The translations under genes were made by a program, and so were the position numbers. 64,000 nt of DNA, taken from contig OV884011.1 of assembly GCA_930367205.1 (NCBI GenBank), forward strand, positions 169,085,226-169,149,225, given 5' to 3'. This DNA is from Acanthosoma haemorrhoidale (Eukaryota; Arthropoda; Insecta; Hemiptera; Acanthosomatidae). Below are positions 11,601-22,928 of the stretch, in pieces. The notes below the pieces were generated by a model, which did no database searches, was not told the DNA's origin, and worked only from the letters and a program-made list of their open reading frames with translations. How positions within the stretch are numbered: position 1 is the first letter of the stretch; each line of letters starts with the position of its first letter.

Positions 11601-11799
11601 AATGCTATGGACGATGAACGGGTCTTGACCCTTGTTTTTTTGTAAGCAACCACTTCCTTCCGATAATCTTACCCTTTTTCCTTGCCTACACATGTCCAAG
11701 CTTAGCCCCAGACACCCACTTGCTCATAGACATTTAACCCAGTATGTTGTAACTCTGTAACTCTTAATATTTGTATACACCAGTGTTTTGCTTGTACTT

Positions 11800-11975
11800 C
11801 ATAATTTTACAATTTTTTATTAAGATAAAATTACAATATGCCTTATTAGGCAATGGAGGAATGCGGAGGAAAAAGCGGAGTCTTGGGAAGTCCCCCACGC
11901 TCCTACGTCAGCCGCGTCACTGGATAAGAGCCAGCGGAGGCTGACCAAGAGCGCGAGTATACTCTATAAGACTCT
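11800..11975 (-). mobile_element. 3' fragment of LINE family 1
   Basis: The reverse complement matches the family 1 tail at 29440-29700: gtcagcctccgctggctc, then a GC-rich stretch ending in gggggacttcccaagactcc, then gtaattttatcttaataaa. It sits between the two 28S-like pieces and probably inserted into the rRNA-derived sequence. Confidence 0.7.
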
Positions 11976-12002
11976 CCTCTACGAAGATTATTTAACTGGC
12001 CT

Positions 12003-12030
12003 GAACGCTTCTAAGACCCAATCCCGATGT
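12003..12030 (+). pseudogene. Second short 28S-like piece
   Basis: The words gcctgaacgcttctaag and aatcccg match the 28S segment that normally follows directly on the gggatta word found at about 11581, with only a few mismatches. The roughly 400 bp between the two includes the minus-strand LINE tail, so the rRNA copy was probably continuous once. Confidence 0.6.
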
Positions 12031-12316
12031 TTCTTCAGCGACTGGAAGAAATTCTTTAAGGATAGCCTCCACTAAAATTCGATGCATTCTATAATTTTGA
12101 GGTTCATCGACCCGACTATCCGTTCTATATAATACTTCAGTTCCCTTTACAGGATGTTTGCTGATTCCATCACCATTAGTGTGTAAAAAAGTAGTAGGTT
12201 TAGTAAGTAATAACTGGGGTGAGACATCACTTAGTCCCCGTACTGCCATCGTCCAAAGTTTATAGATATTTTTTCCAAAAAATATATTCATATATATTTT
12301 ACTATACAATGAAATT

Positions 12317-12405
12317 TTTTTTTTTTTTTTTTTTTCATAGCCCCTTTAAATTTACAGATAATTATAGATCCTCAGGCGAATCTATTTACAAATTATTTTG
12401 TATAT
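12317..12405 (-). mobile_element. Very short LINE family 2 tail
   Basis: A poly-T run is followed by catagcccctttaaatttac and cctcaggcgaatctattt, the reverse complement of the last 70-80 bases of family 2. It abuts the right arm of the inverted-repeat structure. Confidence 0.7.
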
Positions 12406-12406
12406 G

Positions 12407-12411
<5 letters not shown>

Positions 12412-12437
<26 letters not shown>

Positions 12438-12520
12438 CTAAACCCCATGAAGTTATATAATGAAAATATTAAAAGAAACTTTGCATATTTCTCCTTATCC
12501 TGCTATGCACAGATGCATTA
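12412..12520 (-). repeat. Poly-A-tailed repeat, family 3, copy 1
   Basis: A poly-T run followed by ctaaaccccatgaagttata and about 70 more bases recurs at about 20090-20205. On the minus strand this is a sequence ending in a long poly-A, so it is a retroposed 3' end (LINE or SINE) of unknown family. Confidence 0.65.
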
Positions 12521-12529
12521 TGAAAAATT

Positions 12530-13510
12530 GTGCAAGGCACATTATTAAAAAAGGTTTAGGAAATTAAATATGGCGAGAGCTTCGAAAATGTACTCGGTCG
12601 GAACAGATAAAGTGTCAGATTTATTTATTTGTTTAACTGGTGAGACCAGTACAGGGGCGTATTACTATTGTGAAAAAGGAAAATTTTATGAAATAAATCC
12701 AGCCCTTGTTAACAGATGAGGACCTATACTTTTTCTTGACAATACCTAACCACATGTTTGTCAGTTCACTTTAAAAAAATTACGTGATCTGAAAAAAGTC
12801 GCGGACTGTCATTTTTTTAGAGCGTTGACGTATGTTTAAAAAACAAGATATTCCAAAATGGAAACGAAGCAAAATTTTCATTCCTCGAATTTATTGATTC
12901 AAAGCTAAAAAGTTTCATTCAAAAAGGGATAAAAAATCTTGTTGGGCGTTGGGTGAAATGGATTTAAGCTAATGGATTTTTTTGATTTATGATAAAAATA
13001 ATAATATTTTCAATAAAAATAATGTCCTCATACCCTAGGAATTGGCATTTCATATGTTCCTACTTTTTAATTTTGAGAGTTCACTATGTTTATCTTGAGG
13101 TTAACGTTGTTTTTTTCTCAAATTCTGAAACCCTTACGTCACCCTGTTTAAGATAGAGGCATGGATTTTTACATGGACTTCTCATTTGAAGAAAGGAAGA
13201 TATACAAATTAGAACTATCAAGATAAATCTGTAATTACTAAATATTAATGGAATGTACTAATGTGTCTAACGCGGGACCGGGGTAACTCCTTGGCTCCAC
13301 ACGGCTCCGGGGAGCTTGGGTTCTGTTCCTGTCCTTGTGCTCACTCGGACTCTTTCGGTTGGTTCCCCAAATTTGGCCTGAATTTCTTCTACCCTCCTTT
13401 GAATGCAACTGCGTATGCAGTAAGAGGGGAAATTTGTAAAACTTTTGATCAATAAAGGGGTTTTGATATAAAAAAAACCAAAAAAACCTGTAAATCATTC
13501 TAACTTCCTC
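12530..13510. other. No gene recognised; GC-richer island at 13260-13440
   Basis: The island translates on both strands (for example QRRVEEIQAKFGEPTERV on the minus strand). It has no family resemblance, and I cannot decide whether it is an old gag-like or LTR fragment. The rest is AT-rich. Confidence 0.3.
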
Positions 13511-13513
13511 TCT

Positions 13514-14123
13514 GACTGGCACTTGCAGCTGCACTGATGTTTCAGGATTTGGCATTTTCATTTATGAAAACCTCTGGATTTCTCTTCCTAACTTCGCTAT
13601 GTTTTAGTCGGGCCTCGTCAGACCCCACACTTTCCTAGCGGGATTCTCTGCCTTCATCTCGCTAAAACTAGCACCTCCTTGGGAGAGACCTCTCCCTCGC
13701 GGACAACGGTTGCCGTGGCTTTACAAACTTTACCTAGTAATGTCTCCCACGGCAATCCAGTCTGCCTCTCTCCGGTTCACACTCACCTTTGGGATCCGGA
13801 CGGTTTTCGCCTACCCTCAGATACCGAGTGTGAATTCGTGGTTATTCCAAGACCATATAAACTACCTAAAATACCTACCCCTCTTCTCCTGAACATAGTG
13901 CATTGTCGGGGCACATACCTATCAAATATGGAGTCAGATAGTACGGTAGTAAGACCCGTCATGAAGCAATTGTCTATCAATCTATCATTGAATATCAAGA
14001 GGGTCATAGCCTAATCAACCCTCACTTCGTCACTAGGGCTAGGGTAACTAGGCACCCCCCTCGTGACGACCCGATAGACAGTAATAATAAGATACGTTTG
14101 AAACCAATAAATTTCTAAACTCC
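13514..14123 (+). repeat. Unclassified 0.6-kb dispersed repeat, copy 1
   Basis: This is homologous along its whole length to 36648-37232. Shared landmarks are gcagctgcact.atgtttc, cagaccccacactttcctag, cctctctccggttcacactc, tttgggatccggac, and the end aatttctaaact. This copy carries about 30 extra bases near 13975-14005. It has no coding similarity I recognise. A solo LTR is possible (internal tataaa at 13855, late aataaa at 14107), but clear LTR termini were not seen. Confidence 0.7.
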
Positions 14124-14860
14124 CACATAATAAATCACTTAATGTGATTAAAAAATATGTTCCTAACGTACTGAGTAGCGCATCAAGTTTTAAACAACAA
14201 AGCCCTAAATTGCGTGTTGCATCACACTTCACTGGAATTTTTAATAATTGTTTGCAAATATAATAAAACTAAAATTCCACTTTGTATTAAAATGATAATA
14301 ATGGTGTAAAAAAAAAATCATATCTGTAAAAGATCTCTTTAAAAGTATTCCAATACTTTTGATCTAAAAATCTACGAATGACATTCATATCTTACCTAAG
14401 GTAGAAGACATGTGACGGATCATGACGTCAACAGGGCCATGGGCACTCCACGAGGAAGCGCCCCCCCCCCCCACCACCCAACGACAAGAAATTCTTTTGT
14501 ACCAGTTACCTTTTTCTTCCTCTTAAAACTGTTTTTTAACAGTCGGTCCGAGGAACTGAGCACCATTAGGTTTTTTATTAGTACTTATAATTAGCAAAAT
14601 CACTTGAAGATAATGTTGCTATTTTTGTTATACGAAATGCAAATGATAACTTTAATAAGGTACGTACAGTATCACAAGTAGTAGGTAGATTCGTAATAGT
14701 AGACCCATTATAGTAAATACAAATATAAGGCAGTCGGACAAGAGTACTGAAGTACTATTAGTATTAAAAGTATTTAGTAAGTGTTATATTAAACTTGTGT
14801 TGGTCATATACTTTTTTTGTTTTTTGTTCGTTTTCAGACATGGGCACATGCGCACTTCAC
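14124..14860. other. No gene recognised; poly-C tract
   Basis: A run of 13 C lies at 14460-14472. The rest is AT-rich. Confidence 0.4.
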
Positions 14861-14864
14861 CCTC

Positions 14865-14900
14865 TATAAAATCGGGCCAGGCAGTGGACAGAAATCAGCT
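14865..14900 (+). promoter_or_regulatory. Possible TATA/initiator pair
   Basis: TATAAA (14865-14870) is followed by TCAGCT (14895-14900) with 32 bases from the T to the initiator A, and the DNA between is unusually GC-rich. Only very short open frames follow, so it may belong to a retroelement, an unseen spliced gene or chance. Confidence 0.25.
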
Positions 14901-14909
14901 GGCTTCATC

Positions 14910-17880
14910 ATGTTCTAGATCATGATAGTAAAGTAACTAATACATTCGAAAATGCTTATCAGCCCTTTACTAACCAATGGGTCACCGTCTTGGAATGTGA
15001 CTTCCTCAAGCTGAAGAGAATGAAGAACAAAGTTCAAAGAACAATAACAAATTCATCTACCATCGCCATGATACATCTGACAGTGAATTTATTTATATCG
15101 TAGTAAAAGAGAGCACTTGAATAGTTTCTTGAAACTTATAAGTGCTGCAACAACAATTTAGAAGTGTTGCACATAACTTTTCAAATAAGAAGAAGATACA
15201 TAAAAACATTAATTTTACCCTTAAGGACTAATAAAAATAATCTTTTAGTTGTAGGTTTTATTTGGCTCTGTTTCCTACATATAAATGAGCTCATATATGT
15301 ATCGTTAAATAAAATAAAGAAATTCTCTCTACCTCTTAAAAAAAATAGTAATTGTTTAAAATGTTTAATTATTTACTCCTTTATATAATCCCATTTGAGG
15401 TTGTAAGTCTTCGGGAACCACCCGTATCTATTCATGAAAATAAATAACTCCACTTTTCATGTTAGGATTCATGGTATGAAGTAGTTAGTTAACCACGACA
15501 CCGTTTGGGAATCCCAAAAATAGTTGAATTTCAAGATCGGATGAACAAATTTTACCGGGCATTACATAATAGCATAAGGAAATTGGGATTTTCTTTTTGC
15601 TTTTATTTATACTTGTATATTTTGGATTTATCAAGCAACCTTCTATATCGTTTATATAATAATATGAGGCGTGGTAAAAGGAGATTGAAGCAAAACATAT
15701 GTTGTTCTGTAAATGCTATACTTAATCCAGATGTGGCAAAGGTAGTTGTATATACGAATATGGTGTATTATCTACACATCTACCTCGCGGTGAGGCCAAG
15801 CACGACTTCCTGGTGCAATGCTACTTGATGATTTCAAAGTCAAAATTGAACAATTATAGTGGGGTATTCAATTATATTCCGAGTCATAAAAAACATTTTA
15901 TCCTGTGATGCAGTTTAGGTTTTTATCGCCATCATAAACTACATCCCAACACATTACTGGTAAGCCTAGATAGACTATTTAAGTTTAAGTAAAGTCTAGA
16001 AGAAGTTAATTTATTTATTTGAAATTCCAAGTCATCATGTTCTCCAATTACGGCAGGTGTGACTAGATATACGCCTAGTGAACCACATTTGTGAATTTGT
16101 GGTTTTTAGTTCGATACTTTCATTGATTGCAAGTACCTCATAAAGGGAAAGAAGTGGTGCTATTCCACACATAGAAAATTTAGTTTTAGCAGACACATTA
16201 ACAATTAAAATTTCAATAAAATAGCATGAAATATCTGAGGTATTTTCAATGTTTCAAATGCTTGTTTTAAAGAATTCTTTCAGACTTTCACTGTTATAAA
16301 ATGTTTATTTTTATATTTCACAGTATCTGAAATAAATATATATATATTATATAAATTATTGGATTGTTTCTTCACTAACTGCTATAACATTATTTATAAT
16401 TATAAGATCTCGACGAATGTATACAGAATTACAAATAACAAAAAAATGAAAGAAAAAAAGAGCAGTACTGGCGACTGGCCCACACTATCTCATTACGTCA
16501 ACTGGGGTCTTGACATTGACATTTGCATGGCTGCGTTCCAAAAATTAATATTCAGTTTGAATGAATCGTTTCACGACTACCTCTCACTCACTTCAGTACT
16601 ATTACGTCTCCACTATTACCTGATAGCAATATTTGAGCTGTGTTGATTGCTACCTAACGAGAAATGCATTACGGTGAGTAAATCATCTACGGACGGATTA
16701 CGGCATGTCCTCTCCTCAAATTTGAAAGGCTCGGTCACTTCCGAAATGGGTCTCCTAAAAAGATCAAGGAATATTTTAGGTTCTTACTCACCGGATGCGA
16801 TTGCGTTTCAATAGGTGATCTCAACACTCCTCAGAAAATGACCAATCATTACTTCTTAGGATAATTATTCAAAATTTTATCATAATGGCGTGAATTGAAA
16901 GAGGCTGAATATCTAGACATAAAAAAAGAGCAACTTTTTTTGCTTTTATCACGGGATATATTTTAATGGAATGCAATGGTGTTATTGTATACAATACGAC
17001 ATGAAATTACTATACTGTACTATTGGAAGAATTTTTCTGAGAAATGGAAGGAGTGGTATGTTTGTGGGTCATTGGCATAGGTATCGAAAGAACAACATTG
17101 AATTTAGTTCATCGACCTTAAAAGGAGAATAGAGTTGGGTGATGGAAGAGCCCTGTGCAACTCCTTTGTATATAGGGAGTGGGGGTTAAGGGGCTTATTA
17201 GGAACTAGGGATACTTGGGATAGCTCGGAAATAAAGGACTGGAACCACCGTTCTACGGTGCTATGGGAATAGGACCTATCTCCAAGTTTGGAGATTGATA
17301 GATCGATTATACGAAGTCGAGGAGAATAAGGTTAATGATTGATTCTGTGGTGACCATTAATTGTTGAGTAGGTAAAATTATTTGTAGGAATATTGGAAAT
17401 ATAGGATATTAAGCTGTATTAGATTATAGTAAATATAAGATTGTATTTTAACAAAACAAAAACAGGGGGGAAAAGGAAATTCTCGTTACAATATGAATAT
17501 TAAATGAAACGAAAAGGCAGTTCTTCTACAAACTTGAATAAAGAATAAGTCAATATAAACAACTATATAAATTATACAAACAAAGTGCCTAAAAGGATTT
17601 AATTGGTAGTTTTAAAGTCAACAATGTTTTATTACACAAGGACTATTGCAATAATCTAGTGTTTTACACTAATGTAACATTTTGTTGACTTCCATAAAAA
17701 ATATCTCAGCTATATGGTTGGCATAACACTTTCTTACTAAGGGTTGCAATGCCCCCCCCACCCTTTTGCTTTTGGAAGGGAGAGGTAGGCGAATATGTGA
17801 CGTGAACTATACTCAATATTGTTCTTGCCGCTTGTCACCTATGAGACGAAGAGCGAAGAGTAAGTAGGTAAATAAAGGAC
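14910..17880. other. No gene recognised
   Basis: The open frames at 15164-15388, 15505-15828 and 16359-16646 show no family resemblance. A purine-rich stretch at 17130-17330 is distinctive but unexplained. A poly-C run occurs near 17752. Confidence 0.35.
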
Positions 17881-17889
17881 AGTCAGACA

Positions 17890-18180
17890 GCTGCAACGTG
17901 CAAACAGGCGGCGGAGGGTGCAGCGGACAGGGACAGGGGGGCAGGGTGGTGCAGGAAATGGGGCTGATTACGTAGGTGGGGGCGGTGCAGCGGCGGCGAT
18001 GCAGTCAGGTCTCGGCGGGCACGGGGCCAGGGGGGCAGCTGGGGGCAGGAGCTGTTGTCGTATCAGGAGCAGGAGCTCATCCCCTCAGGAAATGGGGGGT
18101 GGCATTTTATCAACCCATCCCCCATCTCCGCCATCAATCACTTGCACACAGAGCGGAAGGCTTTATTTCAATAGCGATCT
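17890..18180. other. GC- and CpG-rich island
   Basis: About 250 bp rich in GGC/GGG and CAG triplets stands out from AT-rich flanks. Plus-strand frames give Gly/Ala-rich peptides without family. This could be a promoter or first exon of an unseen gene, or a simple-sequence-like tract. Confidence 0.35.
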
Positions 18181-18589
18181 TTTTAGGAGAATGTGTTTTA
18201 GAATCATGGATTAGTCTAATTTTTAATTAGTAGGCTCTCACTTCTAATGATCACTGGAAAATTCGGTGTGTAGGCAAAGTACGTGCTAAGTACGACCCTG
18301 CAAATAAGGGTTCATTCGCTGTTATCGAATGATCAGCCTAAACCAATCACTATTGGATTTTAACTGGACCGATGTGAGATATGTGGTACTGGTATATGTT
18401 TTCATGAATATGATTCATTTAAATATAGTAGGGGAAAAATCGGCGACTTAATTAATTAAGCTTAGGGTTACAACGATAAGTGTGTTGCTTTTATATTTAT
18501 ACAACAATGGCACCGAACTAACAACCTTGGAAACATTTACCCATCATGTGAAATGAAAATTCATTCGGTAGAAAGGGAAGGAGTGCTTC

Positions 18590-18720
18590 ATCGAAATACG
18601 GCCCTTTGATTAAATGCTTGGAATATCAGTCTTGGAGATGAGCCTCAGTCAGGTCACCCTTCAGTTGCCATCAGGTTGTTATGATGACAAATAGCTTGAG
18701 AGTCTGAGACAGGATACGTA
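18590..18720 (+). pseudogene. Possible mariner transposase amino-terminal scrap
   Basis: A frame reads LGDEPQSGHPSVAI, resembling the linker between the two helix-turn-helix motifs of mariner transposases (sleDd.RsGrPs). Stops follow directly, and the homology is short. Confidence 0.35.
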
Positions 18721-18902
18721 TGTGACCACATGGGGATTAGCGGGTAGATTAGGGGCTTCAAAAGTCATTTTTTCTTGAAGTTTCATGGCCACCAAGTTTT
18801 GTAACTACCTTGTAATGTATGGATCTCCACTACATGAAATAATATCAAACAAACTCAAACTTTACAAAATAACTGTCAGTAAACTATTGATAATTTCCCT
18901 TA

Positions 18903-20090
18903 CTAAGGCGGTGCACCATACAGCAGAGTAGGCCTGAGTATGCTCTTGTAAATCAGTAGCTTGAGACGTAGTGATAGATTGGGGGAAGTCAATAAGTGCG
19001 TAAGCCGGTAAGACTTCATGCGTGTTAACTTCAACTTCTTCGCAAAATGGTTACTAAAATGGAGATGTCTGTCCATTTTAATTCCCAGATATACTAGGTC
19101 GTTGGCTGGTGAATTTTTCTCCGTTCCTACTATGTAACTAGTAGGGAGCGGGCTTTTTCCCTTTTGGAAAGAGAAAATTACGCAGTCAATCTTACCCGCG
19201 TTTACAGAGATATTGAGTCTCCCCAGTCTCTCACTGATCTGGTTACAGGCTACTTCAGCCTGTCTTAGAGCTACCTTGGCACTCATGCTGCTACTGTACA
19301 CCACTATGTCATCTGCAAAGGCAGTAACTTTGGTATTTTTGTACCGGGCTCCGACAATCTCAGACGTGTATACGTTGAATAGTACAGGGGATAAGACGGC
19401 TCCTTGGGGTACTCCACAGGTCAGTGGCACAGCTTCGGAGAAGCTATCACCCACCCGCACCTGCAACGATCTGTTTTTCAGGAAGCTAACCAGAATTGAA
19501 TACAGTTGTTCCGGGCATTCCCGGTCGCAGAGCATTTGACACAGTGTCCCGTGAGACACCGAGTCGAATGCTTGGGTGCAATCTAGGGATATCATAGCCG
19601 TGGCTATGTTTCTATTCATATTATGGCTAGCTTCTGACTGTACCTTCATAAGGGGTGCTCTGAGCTCATATTGGATTGGAATCCAGTCTGCTCAGGCGGA
19701 ATGATGTAATTTTCCGAGCAGTAATCTTTGAGATAATTCAAAAGAATTTTCTCAATGATTTTCCCCATCTGTGGTGATTGATGGGCTGGGTGACCTCTTG
19801 GCTGGCTTTAGTAATGGGAACAAGATGGCTTGTTTCCATGTGTCAGGAAAGTACCGCAATCTCATACAAGAGTTGTATAAGTTTGCTAATTGTACTATCC
19901 CTCTCCTCGGCATTTGTTTGAGCAGCACTGTTTGTATCCCGTCGTGCCCTGGTGCTCGGTTTCCCTGACACCGGCGAAGAATCGCCTTGAGCTGCTTCGG
20001 TGATGCAAACATGTGGTTCTGTTCAGCATCTACCGGAGGAGGCATGTGGTAGTATCCCGTCCTAGCCGTAATATCCCTTGTTCTAATTTT
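18903..20090 (-). pseudogene. Non-LTR retrotransposon ORF2 (reverse transcriptase), frameshifted
   Basis: Two frames cover the RT domain. The upstream part (20090-19752) has FASPKQLKAILRR, NRAPGHDGIQ and YFPDTWKQAILFPLLKP. After a frameshift, the second part (19649-18903) has SLDCTQAFDSVSHGTL (first catalytic Asp), CGVPQGAVLSPVLFN, TAFADDIVVYSSS (intact FADD near 19308-19325) and YLGIKMDRHLHF. The end YKSILRPTLLYG is followed by loss of the carboxyl part. The order and motifs are those of the Jockey/I/R1 group. Endonuclease and 3' end are missing, so it was broken at both ends. Confidence 0.9.
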
Positions 20091-20205
20091 TTTTTTTTTT
20101 TTTTTTTTTTCCCTTTTTTTTTTTTCTAAACCCCATGAAGTTATACAATGAAAATATTAAAAGAAACTTTGCAAATTTCTCCTTATCCTGCTATGCACAG
20201 ATGCA
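20090..20205 (-). repeat. Poly-A-tailed repeat, family 3, copy 2
   Basis: After a poly-T run interrupted by ccc, ctaaaccccatgaagttata and the following 70 bases match copy 1 at 12435-12520 almost exactly, ending at gcacagatgcat. It abuts the 5' end of the RT relic. Confidence 0.65.
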
Positions 20206-20274
20206 TTTGAAGGAGTTCGTGTTACTCAACAATACAGATTGTGGTTAATAGGCAAATACTATGAATACAAATCT

Positions 20275-20545
20275 AGGTGATGGGGCTCACCTTCGGTTTA
20301 AAAATGGGAGAAAAAACTTACAAACTAAAAACTATACCTAGAAACTAAAACTAAAGCGTTCCAGCCACGACAGCGTCCTGCCATCGATGGGGGAACGGAG
20401 CGGGGGTTATAGTGTTAAACACCGGGTTTGTCAAATATTGTAATGAGTCGAAAAATTTGATATGTCTACGCTGGATGAATTGTTCTAATTCTGTCTAATG
20501 CCGGGGCTTATGTAGGCGGCCAGCCAGTAGTGGTGGGGAAGGGTC
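20275..20545 (-). mobile_element. Divergent LINE family 2 3' end
   Basis: The minus strand reads FIQRRHIKFFDSLQYLTNP, then FPHRWQDAV and a stop. It is clearly related to the family 2 carboxyl end at 269-400 but more diverged, and followed by the shared word ggtgagccccatcac. It lacks the intact 3' UTR and tail, so it is older. Confidence 0.65.
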
Positions 20546-20599
20546 CCCACCTGCGACTGTTCCCCCCACTAGTTCCTCCCCCCACTCTCACTGACGTGT

Positions 20600-21780
20600 T
20601 AACCTTTATTAAACATATTGAAACATAGATACATATTTTCTGATATTCATTTGATGACATAGATACGAGGTCTGATACGAGAAGAGGGTAACTTATAATT
20701 ATTCATAATTAAGAGGTGGCCACAACAATAGTAAATTAAATCTATAAATAAATTCTCATTTTTGTATGTAGCAGATCGACAATGAATTGTTAATATCCTA
20801 TATCAAGAATCATAGACTATTATGGGTCACAAATAGGCTTTCATATGGCCTCCCTTTCCAAGTAAAGATACAATCAAAGATTAAAGTAGTTTTCAAATAT
20901 TCTGTAATATATCAAAGAAAATTTGAGTTTATTCACACTCAATACTTCAGACATTTACGAGTATTTACAGCGATGCATGCGGTCCATCAACTAAATTTAA
21001 ACAATGACGAAACCGTCAACTAGTCTATTACCATAGAAAGTTTTTTTTTTCTTAAACAAAGAGAAACATGTAAGTGGAGTGCTAATTCAATTTTTACACT
21101 GGGCTACAAGGAAGGTAAAAGAACTGATTAAAAAAAATAATTCATTTTTTAGTTTGAGAATATTTAAGACAACTACTTTGGCTGTTGAATTCGAATAAAT
21201 GTATCGATTATAACTTTTCGTGTGTGTTATCTTATCATTCCATTTAGATAATCAAGTATATTTAGTCATTATTTGGCACCTGCTGAGATTTGTAATGGTA
21301 ACGTTTCTGTACTAGCTTATTCATTATACTTATATGGGATTAAAAAGGGATATTTTTATCCCCCTTGTTGAAGGGGATTCAGTCTCAAACCACTGAACCG
21401 ACAGACTAGGACATACATATAGACATAGGACGGTACAAACGAGTACTTACGGTGGTGAAGCGGCTGTAGTCGCATGTCAACGAGATCACTTTAACTTGAC
21501 GAATATGGCGGGCTGAACGAGAAGCTCTCAAAGAATCCACCTCGAGGCACAAGACAAATACTAAAAGTTTTTAAATGTAGGGTTAGCTATACCCTAGTGT
21601 ACTAATCAGGAGGTTTGCCTGAAACAGAGCTAATTAAGGGTCATTGCTAAGTCAGTTATGATACACCGCATCCCTGTCCAGCCGGGGAAGACACCCGCAG
21701 CCCTAGGGCTATTTAGTGGTGGTGTAGGTATCGTTAGCTATTGCTATATAACAGCCTAAAGACCTTTCATATTCTTCTCA
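20600..21780. other. No gene recognised
   Basis: AT-rich to 21360; 21640-21740 is GC-richer and unexplained. Confidence 0.35.
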
Positions 21781-21799
21781 TATTTCCTTCAATGCCCAT

Positions 21800-22560
21800 C
21801 GACGCTGTATTGTACCGTTCTCCTTGGGTTAATCCAACTGTTGATCCAATCCTCTACAACATTGTTCCTCTCAAATAAAATCTAATAACGTAAATACTGA
21901 TCTCCTATCAGGCTCATACGGTAAGCTTTTCAAGGAAACTAGTGACCACAGCACTTTTTTCTCCCACACACTCGTAAGTGGGATATCTTCTTGGATCTCC
22001 ACATTATCAACTCACTGGTAAATCTTAATTCTTCACAACTTGGAGTTATGTTTCTTTCCTCTCATTGCATAATCCAAAAATGTTTCAATATTTATACCCC
22101 ATCTTTTCTCCCCGAAACAATATTTTCCCGTAAAATCAAGATGCTCTTACCTGAGAAAACATTCAACCAGATCTTGAAGCCTTGGATTTGAATGAAACAC
22201 ACTCTTGCTCCCCAATGACTCCATGCTAGATATTCTCATAATCAACTTCCTTGGTATTCTTGATCTCCTTGCTCCTCCGAACATCTCTAACTTTCGGCGC
22301 CGGTCTGCTACATGGATATACCAGGAATTAAAGGATTTATAAAAAAGGCGTGGTGCAGCTCGAAGACAAGGTACTTCTGCAAGATTTGCAGATGTCTATG
22401 AGTTCAAGGTACTCCGGTGTGTGAACTACAACCATGATGTTCTCTGTTTTACTCTTGAGTTGAAACCAATGTGTCAACTCTTTTATAAAATATCTATCCA
22501 TAAGTGTAATTGTAAGAAAAATCGTTCGTTCATGGCCTAAATTTGAGAGATTTTGTAAAT
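21800..22560 (+). pseudogene. Possible CR1/L2-like LINE ORF2 remnant
   Basis: Plus-strand frames near 22200-22400 read DILDLLAPPNISNFRRRSA, TWIYQELKDL and then a basic run. This resembles the APxk...R..pW....l...kr..R..er linker between endonuclease and RT in CR1/L2-type LINEs. The rest is C/T-rich and broken. Identification is tentative. Confidence 0.35.
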
Positions 22561-22928
22561 AAAGCGTTATCCTGCTATTTATTCATTCCTGGCTCTTCTT
22601 TGTCTTCCTCGGAAGTTTTTTTGAGTTACACCTAACGAATGTAGAATCATCATATTTCGTAAATTTCTCTTCAACTTCTTCACCATTCCCTCGCCATGCT
22701 TTCTCTGTAACCCATCATTTAACTGTGATGATTTTTATTTCTCTCATTTCCTCCCTGATGGACCCTGATTTCCATTTAATAAAGTTATAATTCCCAGAAT
22801 TCCTTGAAAAACTAAAACTTTTCGCTCATGTCGAATCTGGTTTCCATATCCGTTACACCACACATACGCCCACGCTAGGTAATATCACTAGCATTTATGC
22901 CATTATAGACCAACAAAAAATAATAAAA

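Larger units (their letters stand above)
10883..12313. mobile_element. Large inverted-repeat structure enclosing an rRNA fragment and a LINE fragment
   Basis: The left arm (10883 to about 11145) and the right arm (about 12040-12313, reversed) are homologous along their whole length. Shared landmarks read from the outside inward are tttcattg.atagtaaaata, tttttttggaaaaaa, tctataaactt, gatgtctcaccc, and a final part reading RMHRILVEAILKEF on the minus strand and RMNRVLEEAVLKEF on the plus strand. Identity is roughly 70-75 percent with small indels. The arms seem to be protein-derived, because both translate to similar residues, but I do not recognise the protein. Between the arms lie a 28S-like sequence (11244-11600), a minus-strand LINE tail (11800-11975) and a further 28S-like scrap (12003-12030). 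Confidence 0.65.

Noticed and set aside
11992..12309. 105-codon minus-strand frame taken alone as a gene
   Set aside because: Its end overlaps rRNA-like sequence and the rest is one arm of an inverted repeat, so it is not an independent gene.
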